Notes: generated from the letters alone by a model not told the origin. A stretch of 64,000 nt of DNA from Chinchilla lanigera (GCF_000276665.1 NW_004955416.1:1719847-1783846); one strand, 5' to 3'. Counted from the first letter of the stretch, positions 48,196 to 60,790 are shown. Program-made: numbers and translations.

Positions 48196-50909
48196 TTTAT
48201 TAGCTTTCTCATTGCTGGCACAAAGGACCTGAGATATACAACTTGAAAAAGGAAGGATTTATTTTGGCCCACAGCATCAGAGGTGTCAGTCCTTGGATAG
48301 GTATCTCCAGAGGAGAAAGGTTATGGCAGAAGAAAGCTGCTCAACCCCTGTCATCCAGGAAGCAGAAAAAGACAGGGAAGAGCCTCCAGAGGCCATGGAG
48401 ACCCCCTTCCTCCAACGGGGCTTTACTGCCCAACAGCACTTCCAGCTGTGAACTCAGCAGTGGGCTGATGCCTGGATAGACACAATGCCCTCATGAGTCT
48501 GTCACCTTTCTAAGGTCCACCTCTGAGCACAGACTTTTGGGAAACATTTTAGGTTTAAATTATTAACATTCTATTCCTGACACACAAAAGATTCAGGTCC
48601 ATCTCATTATGCAAAATATATCAAATCCATCTCTAAGAGTCACCAAAACTTTTCCAGTTCCAGCATTGCTCAGAAGTCCAAGTCTTAAGTCTCCTAAGAC
48701 TTAAAACACACTCAACTATGAGGACCTGTCAAAATCAAAAAGAGAGTTAAAGACTTTCAACATTCCATAGCCTGGAGTAAATATTCACATTCCAAAAGGA
48801 AGGAATGGGAGCACAGAAAGGAGTCAAACCAAATTAAGTCCAAAATCTCACAGTGCAAACATTAAATTCCGTAGTCTATTGTGGTGTGTCATGCAAAGTG
48901 GGGCTTTTCAGAGGTTGCTAGATCTGGACTGTGTGATGCTGGGATCAAGGGTAGGTGATTACTAAATTAGTTCACTGATTGGTTTGGTATCATTCTGGGT
49001 AGGGTTAAGGGTGCTCTACCCTGGGTGTGAGTGCACCTGCCTTAAAGATATGTAGCCTGAATAAGATTTAAGAGACAGAAAGATAGTCCCTATCCCTGTT
49101 TGTCCCTTGTTTCTTGCCTGTTACTTGTTGTTGCTGCTGCTGTCTTCTGCTCTGTTATGCCCCTCTACCATTCCACCCTACCATGCAGCCAGCCAATTAT
49201 AAACTGACACTTGTATAGACTGTTAGTTAAATAAACCTTTCCTCATTTAACTTTGGGCATCAGGTATTTTGTCTCAGCAACGAGAAAAAAGTAAGACAAG
49301 GTCTATGTCAAGTATCGAGGCACCAGGTGGTATGATGTGAGCTCCAAAGAGCTTAGGTAGTTCAACCCCTATAACCTTATTGGTTTGTGCCCTACATACC
49401 CTCTCTTTTGAACTAGCTCTGCACACTGCCCCTAGCTGTCCTCATCTGAGCTCACAAGTTTGTGTCATTTCCAACTTCCTGGGATATCCATTGTAGCTTT
49501 AGCTTCACTTCCATAGCTTCATGCTTTACCCACTCAGGGACTCCTGGAAGGAATTTCAACCCTGTTACACATTTTTGCTTGGCCTCCCTGGCCTTCCTTT
49601 GCAATCTGGATGGAAGCTTTCATGATCCCACAACTCTTGCATTCTGTATACCTGTAAAACCAGCACCATGTTTATAGTGTCACAGTCTGTCACTGGATTA
49701 AGCAATAGCTAGGCTCTCTTGGATGATGACTGCATTGGTCTCTCGAGTACTTATCTGACTAAACTCAGAGAAATATTTCCCTAAACTTCTCAGAGTGAGC
49801 AGGGTACCCTGGGGCTCTTTTTTCAAGGCAAAGTCTCTCCAAAAAAATTACACTTTTACACCATTGAGTCTGTGATGGTTGGGTTTGGGCCATTGCATGG
49901 ATGCTTTCAAGACATCCTTCTCAAGGTCCCAGGGCAAAGTACTTAGTTTCTTTTTAATGACACTAATCTCTTCAGCGACCAAGACTCTCTTAGCTTCTAC
50001 TTTACACATGCTCCTTTTCTAGCAGAACTGAAACTTTGTCAAATCATTTGGCTCTACTTTTTGTTCCCAGTGCTTAATGTAAATTTGGCTAAAAGCAGCC
50101 AGAAGTAGAATGCCACAGAATAAACATTGGGGCTGCCTTGAAATTTCCTCTGCCAGATTGTTTAGTCCACTACCTTTAAATTCATCCTCAGACAAAGTCT
50201 TAATATGAACCAAATATACAAATTCTTTGCCAGAATATAAAACAAATGTCCTCTAATCTACTTCCCAGTAGAGTCCCCATTTGCACCTGGAAACTCATGA
50301 GCCTGGCCTTTACTGCCCACATTCCATGTCAGCATTCTAGTCTTCTGAGCTCTGACCAGAATTGCCCATAAAGCTCTTACTGCATTCTAGGGCTTCTTTC
50401 ATGGACATCTCCAAACCTTTCCAAACTACTTCAGCAAACCAGTTCCAAAGGCTTCTAAATGACATGGTCAGGTATAGTCATAATAATGACCTCATTTTTC
50501 TGGTATAAATTTGCTGTATTAGTTGGTTTTCCTGTTGTTAGAACAAAGTATTTGGCGTACATAAAGGAGGAAGAATTCATTTTGGTCCACCGTTTCAGAG
50601 GTTTTGGTTCATGTTTGGCTGGCTCCAAGGCATTAACAGCATAATGGAGAAATGTTGCTCAGCTTTTGTCAGCCAGAAAGGAGAAAGACAGGAAAGAACC
50701 AGAGCAGAAGATACAACCTCCAAGGGCACACCCCTAATGACTCATCTTCTCCATCTGGGCACACCTCCTAACAGCATTTTCAGCTATGAATTTATCAGTG
50801 AATTAATCTACTGTTGAGTATAGCACTTCCATGATCCAGTCACCTTCCAAAAACCCCACTGGTGAAAACATGAGACTTTGGGGGGATATTTTATACCTTG
50901 GCCATAACA
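48196..50909 (-). mobile_element. MaLR-type LTR retrotransposon (provirus-like), non-coding
   Basis: Two matching LTRs in the same orientation, 48196-48582 (about 387 bp) and 50515-50909 (395 bp, TG...CA ends), flank about 1.9 kb. Both LTRs contain the TATTAG start, a GGAAGGATTTATTTTGGCCC-like block and a CACCTCC/CAGTCACC block. The interior has AAGATTCAGGTCCATCTCAT next to the left LTR and ATGACCTCATTTTTCTGGTA next to the right one, as in THE1/MST-type MaLR interiors. Orientation is minus, so the 5' LTR is at the higher coordinate. No gag-pol frame is present. Part of the interior (about 48900-49310) looks replaced by another LTR. It splits an L1. Confidence 0.8.
48900..49310 (+). mobile_element. 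Possible second MaLR-like LTR nested in the provirus
   Basis: ATAAACCTTTCCTCATTTAA, GGCATCAGGTATTTTGTCTC and AGCAACGAGAAAAAAGTAAG form the typical sense 3' end of a MaLR LTR, opposite in orientation to the host element. The left boundary is a guess. Confidence 0.5.
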
Positions 50910-51295
50910 GATAATTATCCTGTGTTTAATATTTTGAGAAACTGCAGCCCCATCAGGGTTCAAAGGCTCTAATTTCTCCACTTCTTCACTTCCAATGTCT
51001 TGTGTACCTCATTTCCCTGATGACTAATGAGGTTCAGTTTCTTTTCATGTACTTCTTGACCAATTGCATGTTTTCATCTTTGAAGAAATGTCTGTTAAAA
51101 TCTTTTGCCTATTGTGGGAAAAAAGTAATTTGTCTTTTTATTTGAGTCATAAAGATTATGTATTTAGGATACAAGCCCCTTATCAGACAGATAAAATTTT
51201 TTCCCATTGTGTAGGTTGTCTTTTCATTTAATTGATGTGAATGAGTGTATTTTAATGTTTGTAGTTTCATGTGTTTGCTACAAACTTCATTTTTA
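50910..51295 (-). mobile_element. Antisense L1M-type, right half of a split element
   Basis: Continues the L1 interrupted at 48195: TTTGAGAAACTGCAGCCCCA, TGACCAATTGCATGTTTTCA, TCTTTTGCCTATTGTGGGAA and CCCTTATCAGACAGATAAAA are the expected next landmarks of the same antisense L1. Confidence 0.8.
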
Positions 51296-51645
51296 AAAAT
51301 TGTCTCAGTATAATCTGCTGAGGAGGAAACAAGCCTGAGAGAATTGATATGAATAATGCTATAGGTACATAGGGTACAGGTAGAGACTTATATCCTAGGC
51401 CTCTGATTGGCTGCACCAGTCAGGTTTTGTACAAGCGTACACCATGATGGTTGCAGTGACAAAGTCAGCTAATAGTGCATTTCTCGGATGTATCATGATT
51501 GTGAAATAATGCACGACTGCTATTTCAAAATACTGCTTGTTCAAAGCATGTGGGTTCCTATCTAACCTGACTTTTCCCTTTTTCTTCTTTTTGCCTCTTT
51601 CTTCCTTTACCTCCTCCCCCTGTATGCTCCCTGTTTCTGTTTCAG

Positions 51646-51730
51646 ATTGAAAATGGCTCAAGCATTAGTCAGCAAACTGACATCGGAGAAGAAAGTGGAA
51701 ACAAAAAAAATCAATCCCACAGCTAGTCTG
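51646..51730 (+). CDS. FMN1: FMN1 (formin-1) penultimate coding exon, C-terminal tail
   Basis: An 85-nt exon after a strong pyrimidine tract (CTGTTTCTGTTTCAG) and before a GTAAGC donor. Its first A completes Arg with the AG left by the exon at 28253; then 28 codons follow, including [16 protein letters not shown] and [12 protein letters not shown], ending in phase 0. This is the basic, lysine-rich segment just after FH2 that is characteristic of formin-1. The intron upstream is about 23 kb and the exon lies only about 350 bp downstream of a dense retroelement nest. An overlapping minus-strand open frame (51395-51661) is a shadow. Confidence 0.9.
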
Positions 51731-54010
51731 GTAAGCTGCATTTTTCAACATAGCCTCCAGATTTTTCATTGTAACTGAGGTGCTCCCAGAATGTCTGAGT
51801 TTAAAGAATAAAACTCGAGGATGAAACGTAGTGTTCAGACCCTCAGTTCTCCTGTAGAGTAGCATATGGTAAAACAGAAGATGTGAGGGTAAAGGAGCAA
51901 AGCATGGCTTCATACATTTCCCTACAAACTCAACAAAGAGTACTTCTTGATAAGCCAAATTTCATCACTTATTTCATGTCCTTCCCTATTCCACTCACAC
52001 CACAGTTCTCCTTATCTTAAAGTACTACTCTCCTGAAAGGTGCTACATTTACCTTCATCAGTTCTTTTTCTCCAATTTAGAGAAGGGGCAGGATGTCCTA
52101 TTTTGATGGTTGAGAAAGTCGAGTTGCAGAACAGCATAGCCTGTGTAGTGACACTTGGCAAATGGATACCAAAAACCAGGACCAGAATATGGGTCATCTG
52201 ACCTCTCGTCCTGCTCAATAAACCAGCAGTCCATTCAGTCATTCTAAATTTGAGAGAAAGTTGTCCTCAAAAGTACAGTTTTCAGTAAGGGTTCTGGTGA
52301 ATTTCCACCTATATGTTATGGACAATAGAATAGCTAAATGGTTAGGAACTAAGGATATTGGGAAAGAGACTGCCTAGATTCAAATTCCAGCTTTGCCAAT
52401 TAATAGTCATGTAACCTTGGCAAAGGTACTTCTCTTCTTTCTCTTGAGTGGAAATAAAAGGAAATAATATTAACTTTCATGGAGGATTATTTAGAGGAAA
52501 CTGGGAAAATACGTATAAAGCACCTTATACATACTGGGAACTCAGTAAGTGTTAACCATTTTTCTTGTTACTGTGAGATCCATCAGCTTTCAGTGAACCT
52601 GAGAATGCATGGTATTATCACTCTCTTCACTTTTGTATTTAAGCCCAACCTTTTCTAGTTGTGTCTCATAACATATTTGATCCTTTCATATTACAAGGTT
52701 GTTTTTTTCCTTGGAGGGTACTGTTTAATATTATTGTTTGAAGATCCAAGTGAAGTCTAAATAATAAAATGAGATTGTTGTCCACAGTCTCTACTAACAA
52801 CCTCGTCTGTAGCTAAATGAGAGTTGTGTAATGTTGAACAAGAAATTGAGGTGTTAGTCCCAGAGAGCTGGGTCGGGTCAGGGTCCACTGCCCCAGTCTG
52901 TGTGGATATAAGCTCTGTGCCCGTGTGGTGGTGCATTTATTAAACTCATTTACATGATTTTCAGGCCAGTGGTTCCGCTCTGCTTTTTATCTTCCTCCTT
53001 TATCAGCCTCTAGCCCTTTCCCTGTATCATTTAGGTGGGGCTTGACCCAGACTTTTATAGCCAAACCTGTTCCTTAGGGACAGAGAGAATGGGGTCACCC
53101 AGGTAGACAAAGTGGAAGCCGTGAATTTAATGTGATGCCTTTTATAACTCAACCTACTCTGCCATCAAGCACCCAATTGTAATGCGAGGCTGTGTGAGGA
53201 TTGTTACACGGTCTGTTTGTGAAGGTTGTGGCAAATAAGGGAAGAGATCATAAACTGATTTCTGATTCCATTTCACAGTCAAGGATGAGTTCAAAGTCGT
53301 GATAAGTGTGTAAAAACTCACCAACTTCAGTTTAGGTCCAATCCAACTTAGATATTTATTGTAACACCGCAGCTCCTAGCTCATAACCAACTGAGGGTCT
53401 GTTCCCAAAAGGTTTCTCTCTGCTCCTGCTCCTTCTGAATGAGTGCCCTGTTCCTTTTCCCTTTTAGCCTGTATTTGCCCTCCCTGAGCAGCAGGAACCC
53501 CAACTCCCAGTAGGCTTAATTTACTTTGCGGAGTTATGGAGGCAGTGAGAGAGTGGCAATCCATGGTTTGGGGTTGGAAACGAGGTTTTGTTTTTGCTTC
53601 GTCATGCCTAGACTCCCTAAAATGTCTTTCCTGTGTATTCCCTAGTGCCAACAGCTAGCCAAGGATGGGGTGGGGGGAGCCACTGAGTGACATTACAGAA
53701 TTACAGTTTTTGTCATGAACGAGGAAGTAAAACAGCCCAGCCTAGCCTAGTGAAGATCAGTGTTCTGGATGGGAAGAGGTGATTGACTGGGTAAGTTGTT
53801 CACTTCTTGTTCTTGTTTCAGGGCGGTAAGAGTATTGGGCTAATAGAAGGAGCAGGCAACAGGTTTAGGAGAAAGAAGGATGTATGCTCATTTCTAGGGC
53901 ACTTGGTATCATTGTACTCAGCCTTCTATTCAGAATTTGAGAAACGTATCAAAATTTGAGAAAGACAAAAAAATGGAAATAACAATAATGTCCTTTTTCT
54001 CCCTTAACAG
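51731..54010 (+). other. Last FMN1 intron (about 2.3 kb)
   Basis: GTAAGC donor to TTAACAG acceptor. A MIR occupies 52325-52575; the rest shows no recognisable feature. Confidence 0.88.
52325..52575 (+). mobile_element. Nearly full-length MIR SINE
   Basis: Starts at AATAGCTAAATGGTTAGGAA, passes through CAAATTCCAGCTTTGCCAAT, CATGTAACCTTGGCAAAGGT and ends ATACTGGGAACTCAGTAAGT GTTAACC. It lies in the last FMN1 intron. Confidence 0.85.
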
Positions 54011-54055
54011 AAAGAAAGACTGTGTCAGAAAGAAGCCAGTATGAACGCAAACTAA
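54011..54055 (+). CDS. FMN1: FMN1 (formin-1) last coding exon with stop codon
   Basis: The final coding piece: 14 codons plus TAA (54053-54055), following the acceptor CCCTTAACAG at 54001-54010. It starts in phase 0, exactly as the exon at 51646 ends. It reads KERLCQKEASMNAN, giving the continuous tail ...INPTASL-KERLCQKEASMNAN. From memory the formin-1 family ends in a very similar KERLRQKEAS-x-x-x-N; the Cys here at the position I expect to be Arg is a single-base CGT to TGT type change, plausible as a lineage substitution or a sequencing error. Sequence beyond the stop is 3' UTR. Only the CDS part of the exon is annotated in this entry. Confidence 0.88.
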   Translation, partial: KERLCQKEASMNAN

Positions 54056-54187
54056 GATGGAGACACAAGAAAATGATGGTGGTGCAGGTGGAGAACCTTG
54101 CATTCTTCACAACCCCAGTGCTGCAGGAAATGCGGGAAAGATTTCTCATTAAATGTTTGCTTTGCTCAGCTCTTCCTGAGGGTATTG

Positions 54188-54545
54188 TGTTGGCTACTTT
54201 TCTCTCCTTGCTGAGACAAAATACCCAATGCCCAAAATTACAGAAGGAAAGGTTTATTTAGCTCACAGTTTGTGCAGGTTTCAGTCCATAATCAGCTGGC
54301 TCCAAGGCAGGGTGGCAGGGCCCAGGGGCAACAGTTCAAGGCAGCAGAAGCAATGAGAGCCTGAAAAGGGGGAGAGCGAGCCTCTTTCCCTCCCTTATAT
54401 TTCCACCCAGAGCAGGTGTAGCACTCACGCCATGACCCTGCCCTCCTCTTGCACAGGATGAGGATGCTTACAAAGTGGACCCTGGTTCCCTGCATCTAGT
54501 TAAATTTCTAAACTTCTCAAATTAACACAATGCATCAACCATTAC
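54188..54545 (-). mobile_element. MaLR-like solo LTR in FMN1 3' UTR
   Basis: TGTTGGCTACTTTTCTCTCC, TGAGACAAAATACCCAATGC, GAAAGGTTTATTTAGCTCAC and TTTCAGTCCATAATCAGCTG are the LTR pattern shared with 48.2 and 50.5 kb. It begins about 130 bp after the FMN1 stop codon. No internal region, so a solo LTR. Confidence 0.7.
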
Positions 54546-54982
54546 AGGCATCTACAGGTGCCCTGTGTCTTCCTGTAAGAAGTCCCTTATTAAACCACAG
54601 GAGCAATGAAAAGCTGTTTAAAGAAACACTGAGGAATATTTGGTAATTGTTTCTTATAGCAAGTCCAAACTCCACTCCAATGTAAGATAAGAAGAAATAC
54701 CAGGATTTTTCAAAAAAAAATTTAAGATTTAGATTTCAGGCTTCCTAGTCCAAGTTTGATATATATAACCCTGTTATGGAAAGGAGAAGTTCTTTTATGA
54801 CAGTTGCCTTGAGAGAATTCAGGCCTTGGTTTTTACATGTTACTATTTTGATTATTGTTCTATAGTATCTCTATGGGCAAAACATTGAAACCTATTGCAG
54901 TTGTTCTTTGAGAGACTTAAGGCTGTGTATTTCCTGGACGAGAGCAATGGTTTGATTGTTGTTGTTCATGTAATGAAAAGGA

Positions 54983-54988
54983 AATAAA
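54983..54988 (+). terminator. Candidate proximal poly(A) signal AATAAA
   Basis: AATAAA hexamer about 930 bp after the FMN1 stop, followed within 15 bases by a GT-rich stretch (GTTGTGTAT), the usual layout for cleavage and polyadenylation. Placed by motif and position only. Confidence 0.3.
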
Positions 54989-56867
54989 ATGCAGTTGTGT
55001 ATAGGTGGATAGTTTATAAATAACTATTAACTTCATCGTGGAAAATAAGCTAAGATATTAAGAGTTACCATCAGCCACTGAGAGAGGTCTATTCTTTTGT
55101 TTTTCTGTCAGTTCCTTGTAGCTTCCTGGGGCTGCAGAAACTCTACCTCCACCCAAAACAAAAGCAGTAATAACTGAGAAGGGACAGCCTTGGGGCCAGA
55201 CCACCTGCTTGGACAGGTAACTCTTTGCCAGAGCACCTTTCATGGTTCAGATCCCTTGTGAATGGGAAGTGGCATGTTGGCATGCAGCTCAGTTCTATAT
55301 CACGTTGTGAGACTTGAGGTTGGATCTCTCCCACTGCCCTCCAGAAGCAGTTTCCAAACTCACTGATGGCTGCCTTTCTTCATGACCTTGGCAGACAGGT
55401 ATGCGGAGTAGGTGAGACAGAGGTATTTGCTGTCAAAAAGTTTCATGGTAGGTGAAAGAAGTTCTTTACAGCAAAGTAAACAGCAGTGCTTCCATTAATA
55501 TTAAACTTTGAATGGAGTATCAGGCACAGGTTTCTTTTTCTAACCCTGGCTCTTGAGTCATAGAGGAAAATCACCTTCAACTTTTCCCTGACATTTTTCC
55601 TATGAAACCAACATTCCCTGAATCTGTCTTATGAGGGAAAAAAGTTAGAGGACAGGAGAGGAACTAAGACTATGATCAAAGACTGTCATTTGTAGGTCTT
55701 GATGAGAGAAGCCCAAGGTTCTCCTCCAGGTGGTGGCGGACAGTCCAGAGATGAGTAAGAATCTTACATCTTTCCTGATCCAGCCACCCTGTGTCGCCTG
55801 GTCCTTGCTCAGCACATTCCCAGTGGCTCTGAACTAGCCAGGTATATGTGTGTCTTCCCAGGATATGCCTGCCAGGCATCAGCCCCCTCGGGGACACTCC
55901 TATAATAAATTCAGCTAATGAAAGTGGAGCAATATTCTAACACAATGCAAATCTCACAAATCAAGCATGAACCCTTACAACCAAATCAAGGCACCGATGC
56001 CATATGTATGCAAGGGTTGAATGCCTTTCCTATGTTTCCAAAGGAAGAAATGAAGTCAGGTAGTGCTTTACTTGTTTGTTTGTTTTGTTTGTTTGAATTC
56101 AAAATGAAAGAGACCAATAATAGACAAAGAGAACAGGAACTTACGTGACTAGAAAGGCTTGAAGTTGCTTTTGAGCAAGACACTTTTCCTACAGCTTTCT
56201 TACATACTTTTTCCTCATTCACACTTAACTGATGAACACTGAGGGAATTCAACTTTAGGGAAATTCCACTTACAGCCATCCTGGGCTTCATGATGGTCCT
56301 TCAAGCATGTTGCAAAAGAAAAAAATCTGTGTAGTCAGCACAGTAAACTCCTGTAGGTCCTTATGAGACTGCCGAAGAGTGGCAGGGGTGGGGTACTGAG
56401 TGGACTCACTGCTGTCCACATCAGGCCTCTAAGTAGGACTTTCCTGAGATGTCGTGGAAGGTGCCAGTGTCGCTCTGCCCTTGCAGACCCTCTCAAGGAC
56501 CCAGTGCTGAAGCATAACCAGTAGAAACATTAATTCTAGAGTTTGACAAATACAGCCCACTTTGTATTTCATCCTAGTGAACAGACTAAAAGTGTACAGT
56601 GAAATATCCTTTTCTAAAGGACAGAGTTGTCTGCTCTGCTGGGGAGGCTTAGTGGCTTTGTCTCACTACTTGAATGTCTTACATGAGTGTATTAAGAAAC
56701 CTTAGCAGAATCTCCATCTCTGTCTCCCAGTATGAACTATATCATGGATCTAGGACGCCCCTCTCCCAAATCCACCGCTGTGAACACAGCCTTCATTTCT
56801 GACTTAAATTCATGCTACATAAAGATTAACAACAGTTTGTTCCAGGCAGTCTCTCTAAAACAACCTG

Positions 56868-56930
56868 GAGTGAGTTCAAGGCCAACTTGAACTGCATAGT
56901 GAAACCATGTCTCCAAAACGTAAAAGGAAG
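56868..56930 (+). mobile_element. B1-type SINE fragment
   Basis: GAGTGAGTTCAAGGCCAACT followed by TGAACTGCATAGTGAAACCA, TGTCTC and an A-rich end: the 3' half of a diverged B1, lying in the presumed FMN1 3' UTR region. Confidence 0.75.
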
Positions 56931-59900
56931 AAGTATGCTCAAGCAGAAGTGGGTCAGAGGTTATGGAGGGCCTGGAAGGCCGTAGTTACATTTTACAGAT
57001 TAGCTATTTTGCCCATAGAGACCTGACCACTGAATGAGTAGACGGGCTAAAGAAGGGAGCTTTCAGTCATGTCAGGTACTTTGTCCTCATAGAGAAATCT
57101 GCAACACAGTTGAAACAAATCCATGTGGCCAAGTTCACAGAATTTGAAAAGAATAGATACTTTTCAGCCTTTCCCAAATGCAGATAACTTGATGGATATG
57201 TTTGTAGCTATAGAGAGAAAGAATTGAGGTGCCTTGAAAATATTATGGTAGGAAAAGCACCTTGAGAAACGTGGCTCAGCACGTCTTTCTCCTTTTGACT
57301 GACATAACAGTATCCCTAACCCCAGTCGCTGTTGAATCCACCAATACTCAGGCTGAGTACACAGCTTTATGTGACTGAGAGGCCCATTTTGTTTCATTTC
57401 CCTTCCGAAGGAGTGGACAATCTACCAAACTCTCCCAGATCAATGCTTTGCTTAAGGGTAGTGAGTTTAAGAGAGTTTTATTATGTTACACTTGAAGCCA
57501 ATTCACAAATTCCCCAAGACTTATTCCAAGACTCTTAACCAATAACATAATATAAACTTTGTATTTGGGGAATTTGTGTGGTTCACAACTTAGAAATATG
57601 AGGATATTACAAGGACGGCCTGCTTACTCTGTCTTTTAAGACACCCTGAGGTTTCTGTCAGCAGAGACCTCAGGAAAGCAAGTCAAGTCTCACACAGTAG
57701 GTCTGCTGTCCACAGGTGGGACTGACTGGATCGCATATTCTATCAGTTATGTGATCTACAGAAGAATAACTTAATCTCAATTTTTATATGAAAGTGGTAG
57801 ATGAAGTCATCAATTCTACATTCTATCAATGCTCATATAATGTTCTATTTTTTAAATCTCTTTAATATAGAGAGAATCCAAAGACTAATAATCCAACTAC
57901 TTCTATAGGCATTTCTTTTTAATGAAACTGGATAGCACTGGGGTAGCAAAATGAATGAGCCCATAAAATTGGGCTGAAATTAAAATCCAAAGAATTTGGT
58001 ATAGATTAGATAGCCTCTGTCACATTTGTGCAGTCACATATGGTGAAAAATTCTCTAAATTCTACCAGTGAAGACACAGGGTTAGCAGGTCTCTACCTTT
58101 GAAACTGTGAGAATGTCTTGGAAGAAGATGAAAATTTCTCCCCATAGATAGCATGAGTTTTTGATCCATTATTTTACACTTAGCATCTCAAGGATGAAAT
58201 CAAACGTTTTCTCTGTGCCTTAGCAGTAGTTTGTCAACACATGGTCAACTTGCTTTCCTTCATTGTTTGCTTCCATAGCTCTCCTCCATTTTCATCTTAT
58301 AAACCAAGAGTATTTTTGATTATTCAGCCAGGTTACCTCTCCATGTCCATCTTTCCAAAAGGAAAGGAGAGTCCTGTAGATCTCTGAGTGCACAGGTATG
58401 TGAGACACACTCAGCCGCCCCAGAGGCATGGAGAAGAGATGTTCCTGAACTAAGGATGCTCCTGAAACTCTTGGGGTAGATTTTGAATTCTGGTTCCTTT
58501 CCATGAGATCTATAAAAAGGAGTATATAGCATACAAAAAATTGTACTGCTCTTCTCAGTGAGGAACTAGAAAGATATTCAAAATCTGTGCATACTAGATA
58601 TAATTCTGTGGACTATAAATAGGTCTTTTTTCTTTGTTGCCAGCTTGTCTGTGGATATGATCTTATTTCTTCATCTATCTGACCACCAAGGCATAAAAAA
58701 GACAAGTTCAGTTCCACTGATATATACCCCTAAAAAGGTATATATCCTAAAAAGATAGAAATTTTAAAATTAGAGATTAGATTATTTTTAAAGGATCTTT
58801 AGAGATAGAACACCACTGATTCATCTGCGTCTTTTCCTTCCATTGAACTGTAATCTAGACTATGTGGGAAGCACAGTTTCCTTGAACATTGATTTAGGGG
58901 ATCATGCCTTGGCCTGGAAAATAAGTGTTGTCTTGCATGCCTAGAAGCCAAGTGAAATCAGTCAGCATCCTAACATGTATCAGATGTGCCAGAAATGTAC
59001 ATGTTTTTGAGTTCTGAGGAGTCTGATTTTCTTAGGGACACCCTGGCCCTTGGATCCTGCTTTCTAAACCACATTTATTCTACCCAGTTGTCTTCATCCA
59101 GTCTTGTGAGATTTCAGGCAAGGGGAGAAGGGAGTAAGGAGAAGACAGAGGAGAAGAAAATTTGAACAAGGCCAGTACAGTGTTTTGTTAATAGAACACA
59201 TTCTGTTAGAAAGCTGTTAATTTTTGTCTTCGTTGTATCATGGACAGCTTTTTAATGGAAATTCAAGTAACCCGTATTAAGCAAAGGAAAGTACCCGATA
59301 TATTGTATTGGCCAGTGCCAGACATTGAACTGGTAAAGCAAGTACCCCGGTGATACTGGTCTGCACTTAGTCTAATAATTGCATCAATTTCAGATTCATT
59401 TCCATGGCAGTGCTTGTCCACAGACCTTCTTGTTTTCTCTGTGCATGTTCCAGCATTTAACTTCATATTGCTTTTCTCCTTCCAGTACTTATGTTCCAGC
59501 CTCCTCATGGCGCCCATGCTACAGATCTTCTTTCCTGACTGTATCCTTACAGTTTCTCCCAGATCCAGTCCTTTTCCCCGCCCTGCTTCCCAGAGGTGGA
59601 ATGTCTCCCTCCGCCCTTACTCGCCCTCTCGCATCCCTGTTCCCCTGCTCAGGCCTTTGGACAGGAGCTGCCCTGTCACCAAGGAGCCCCAGTGAGACAC
59701 AGTGCTGCCACCGCCTCTTGTTAATGTCAGCACCACCTCATCACTTAGCGAAAGGAAAATCCATAAAAAGACGGAAAAATGCATTTCTTTTCCATTTTAC
59801 TCTGCTTTAAGAAAGTTGGGGTGGGTGAGAGTTGTTCTAGTCCTCAATTTCTCATAGATTTTATTTTAGAACTGCCTAATTAGAAGACTTTTTGATTAAT

Positions 59901-60518
59901 GTGTAAGTCAGTTGAGGTCACTAGCTACAATATGTAAGACTAAATTTTTGACTCTTACTAGGCTGCTGAACAAACTGACTTCTTTTCAGACATTTTTAAT
60001 CAGGTTTTTATCGCCACTCTGTTCTCACTACTACTCATCATTCAAGCATCTACCCCTAATCTGAATCAGGATGTTCACATTGTGTGGTTATTTTCAGATT
60101 AATAGTAACAGTTATATTCTTCAAAGCACTTAAGGAATGTAAGCACTTCCTAAATAGTCCCCTATTTAATTTGGTAAAATCTTGGCCTTTCTTTTAAATT
60201 ATTTGGTCAGTTTGTGAAATAACTTGAAGGGTTTTAAGCAGTAATGAAGACTATCTGGGAAAGAAGAAGGCACTTTAAAGACATGAAACCTTACATTACG
60301 TGCTCTTGGATATTATGAAACATAAGCTAATTGGATTCAGGTATTTTTCCCTTTAAATTTTTAAAAATATGTATTTCTAATTTGTTTGCATATTTAATGT
60401 TGTCAGAGCTGAGAAATGCTCATGAGTTGAACTTGTAAAGGTTATTTGCAACCAAATGAAGTATTTATTTTTAAAAAGAAAGGGTGATGGAACCAATATT
60501 GATTTGTACATAATGAAA

Positions 60519-60550
<32 letters not shown>
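60519..60550 (+). repeat. Imperfect (GT)n microsatellite
   Basis: GT-rich run with TAT, GAG and TTT interruptions. Confidence 0.85.
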
Positions 60551-60790
60551 ATTTTTTTTCTCCCTTGACACTATTTGGTCACCACATCAAGCATATTTTT
60601 GTACATAATATATATTGGTTAGAAAAATGTAGATTGTTTATGCAAAGCATTCTATCTCTATGATAGGTTATATTTATCCCAGTCTATTGATACCTCTGTT
60701 AATTTGTTTTAAGATATAGAACTATATTTTTTGGAATTCACAGAGAATTGCATTCATGGCTTCCAACTGTAAATATGCTAAAGATACTTT

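Larger units (their letters stand above)
28403..51645 (+). other. Large FMN1 intron (about 23.2 kb)
   Basis: No coding sequence was identified. 28.4-33.7 kb is mainly repeat-free by eye. 35.3-36.5 kb holds MER5-like and L1 relics. 36.6-42.1 kb shows nothing definite. 42.2-47.2 kb holds L2-like, MIR, hAT-like, MaLR and STR features. 47.5-51.3 kb is a retroelement nest. Open frames here are short and show no known family. Confidence 0.85.

Noticed and set aside
51395..51661. Minus-strand open frame near the FMN1 exon
   Set aside because: Shadow frame across L1-adjacent sequence and the pyrimidine tract of the FMN1 acceptor.
58681..58689. GLI-like GACCACCAA
   Set aside because: Mismatch falls in the CCACCC core and it stands alone; too weak.
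59379..59810. 143-residue open frame, the longest in the window
   Set aside because: Low-complexity Pro/Ser/Leu-rich composition, no splice context or family resemblance, and it lies in the presumed 3' UTR; likely chance.
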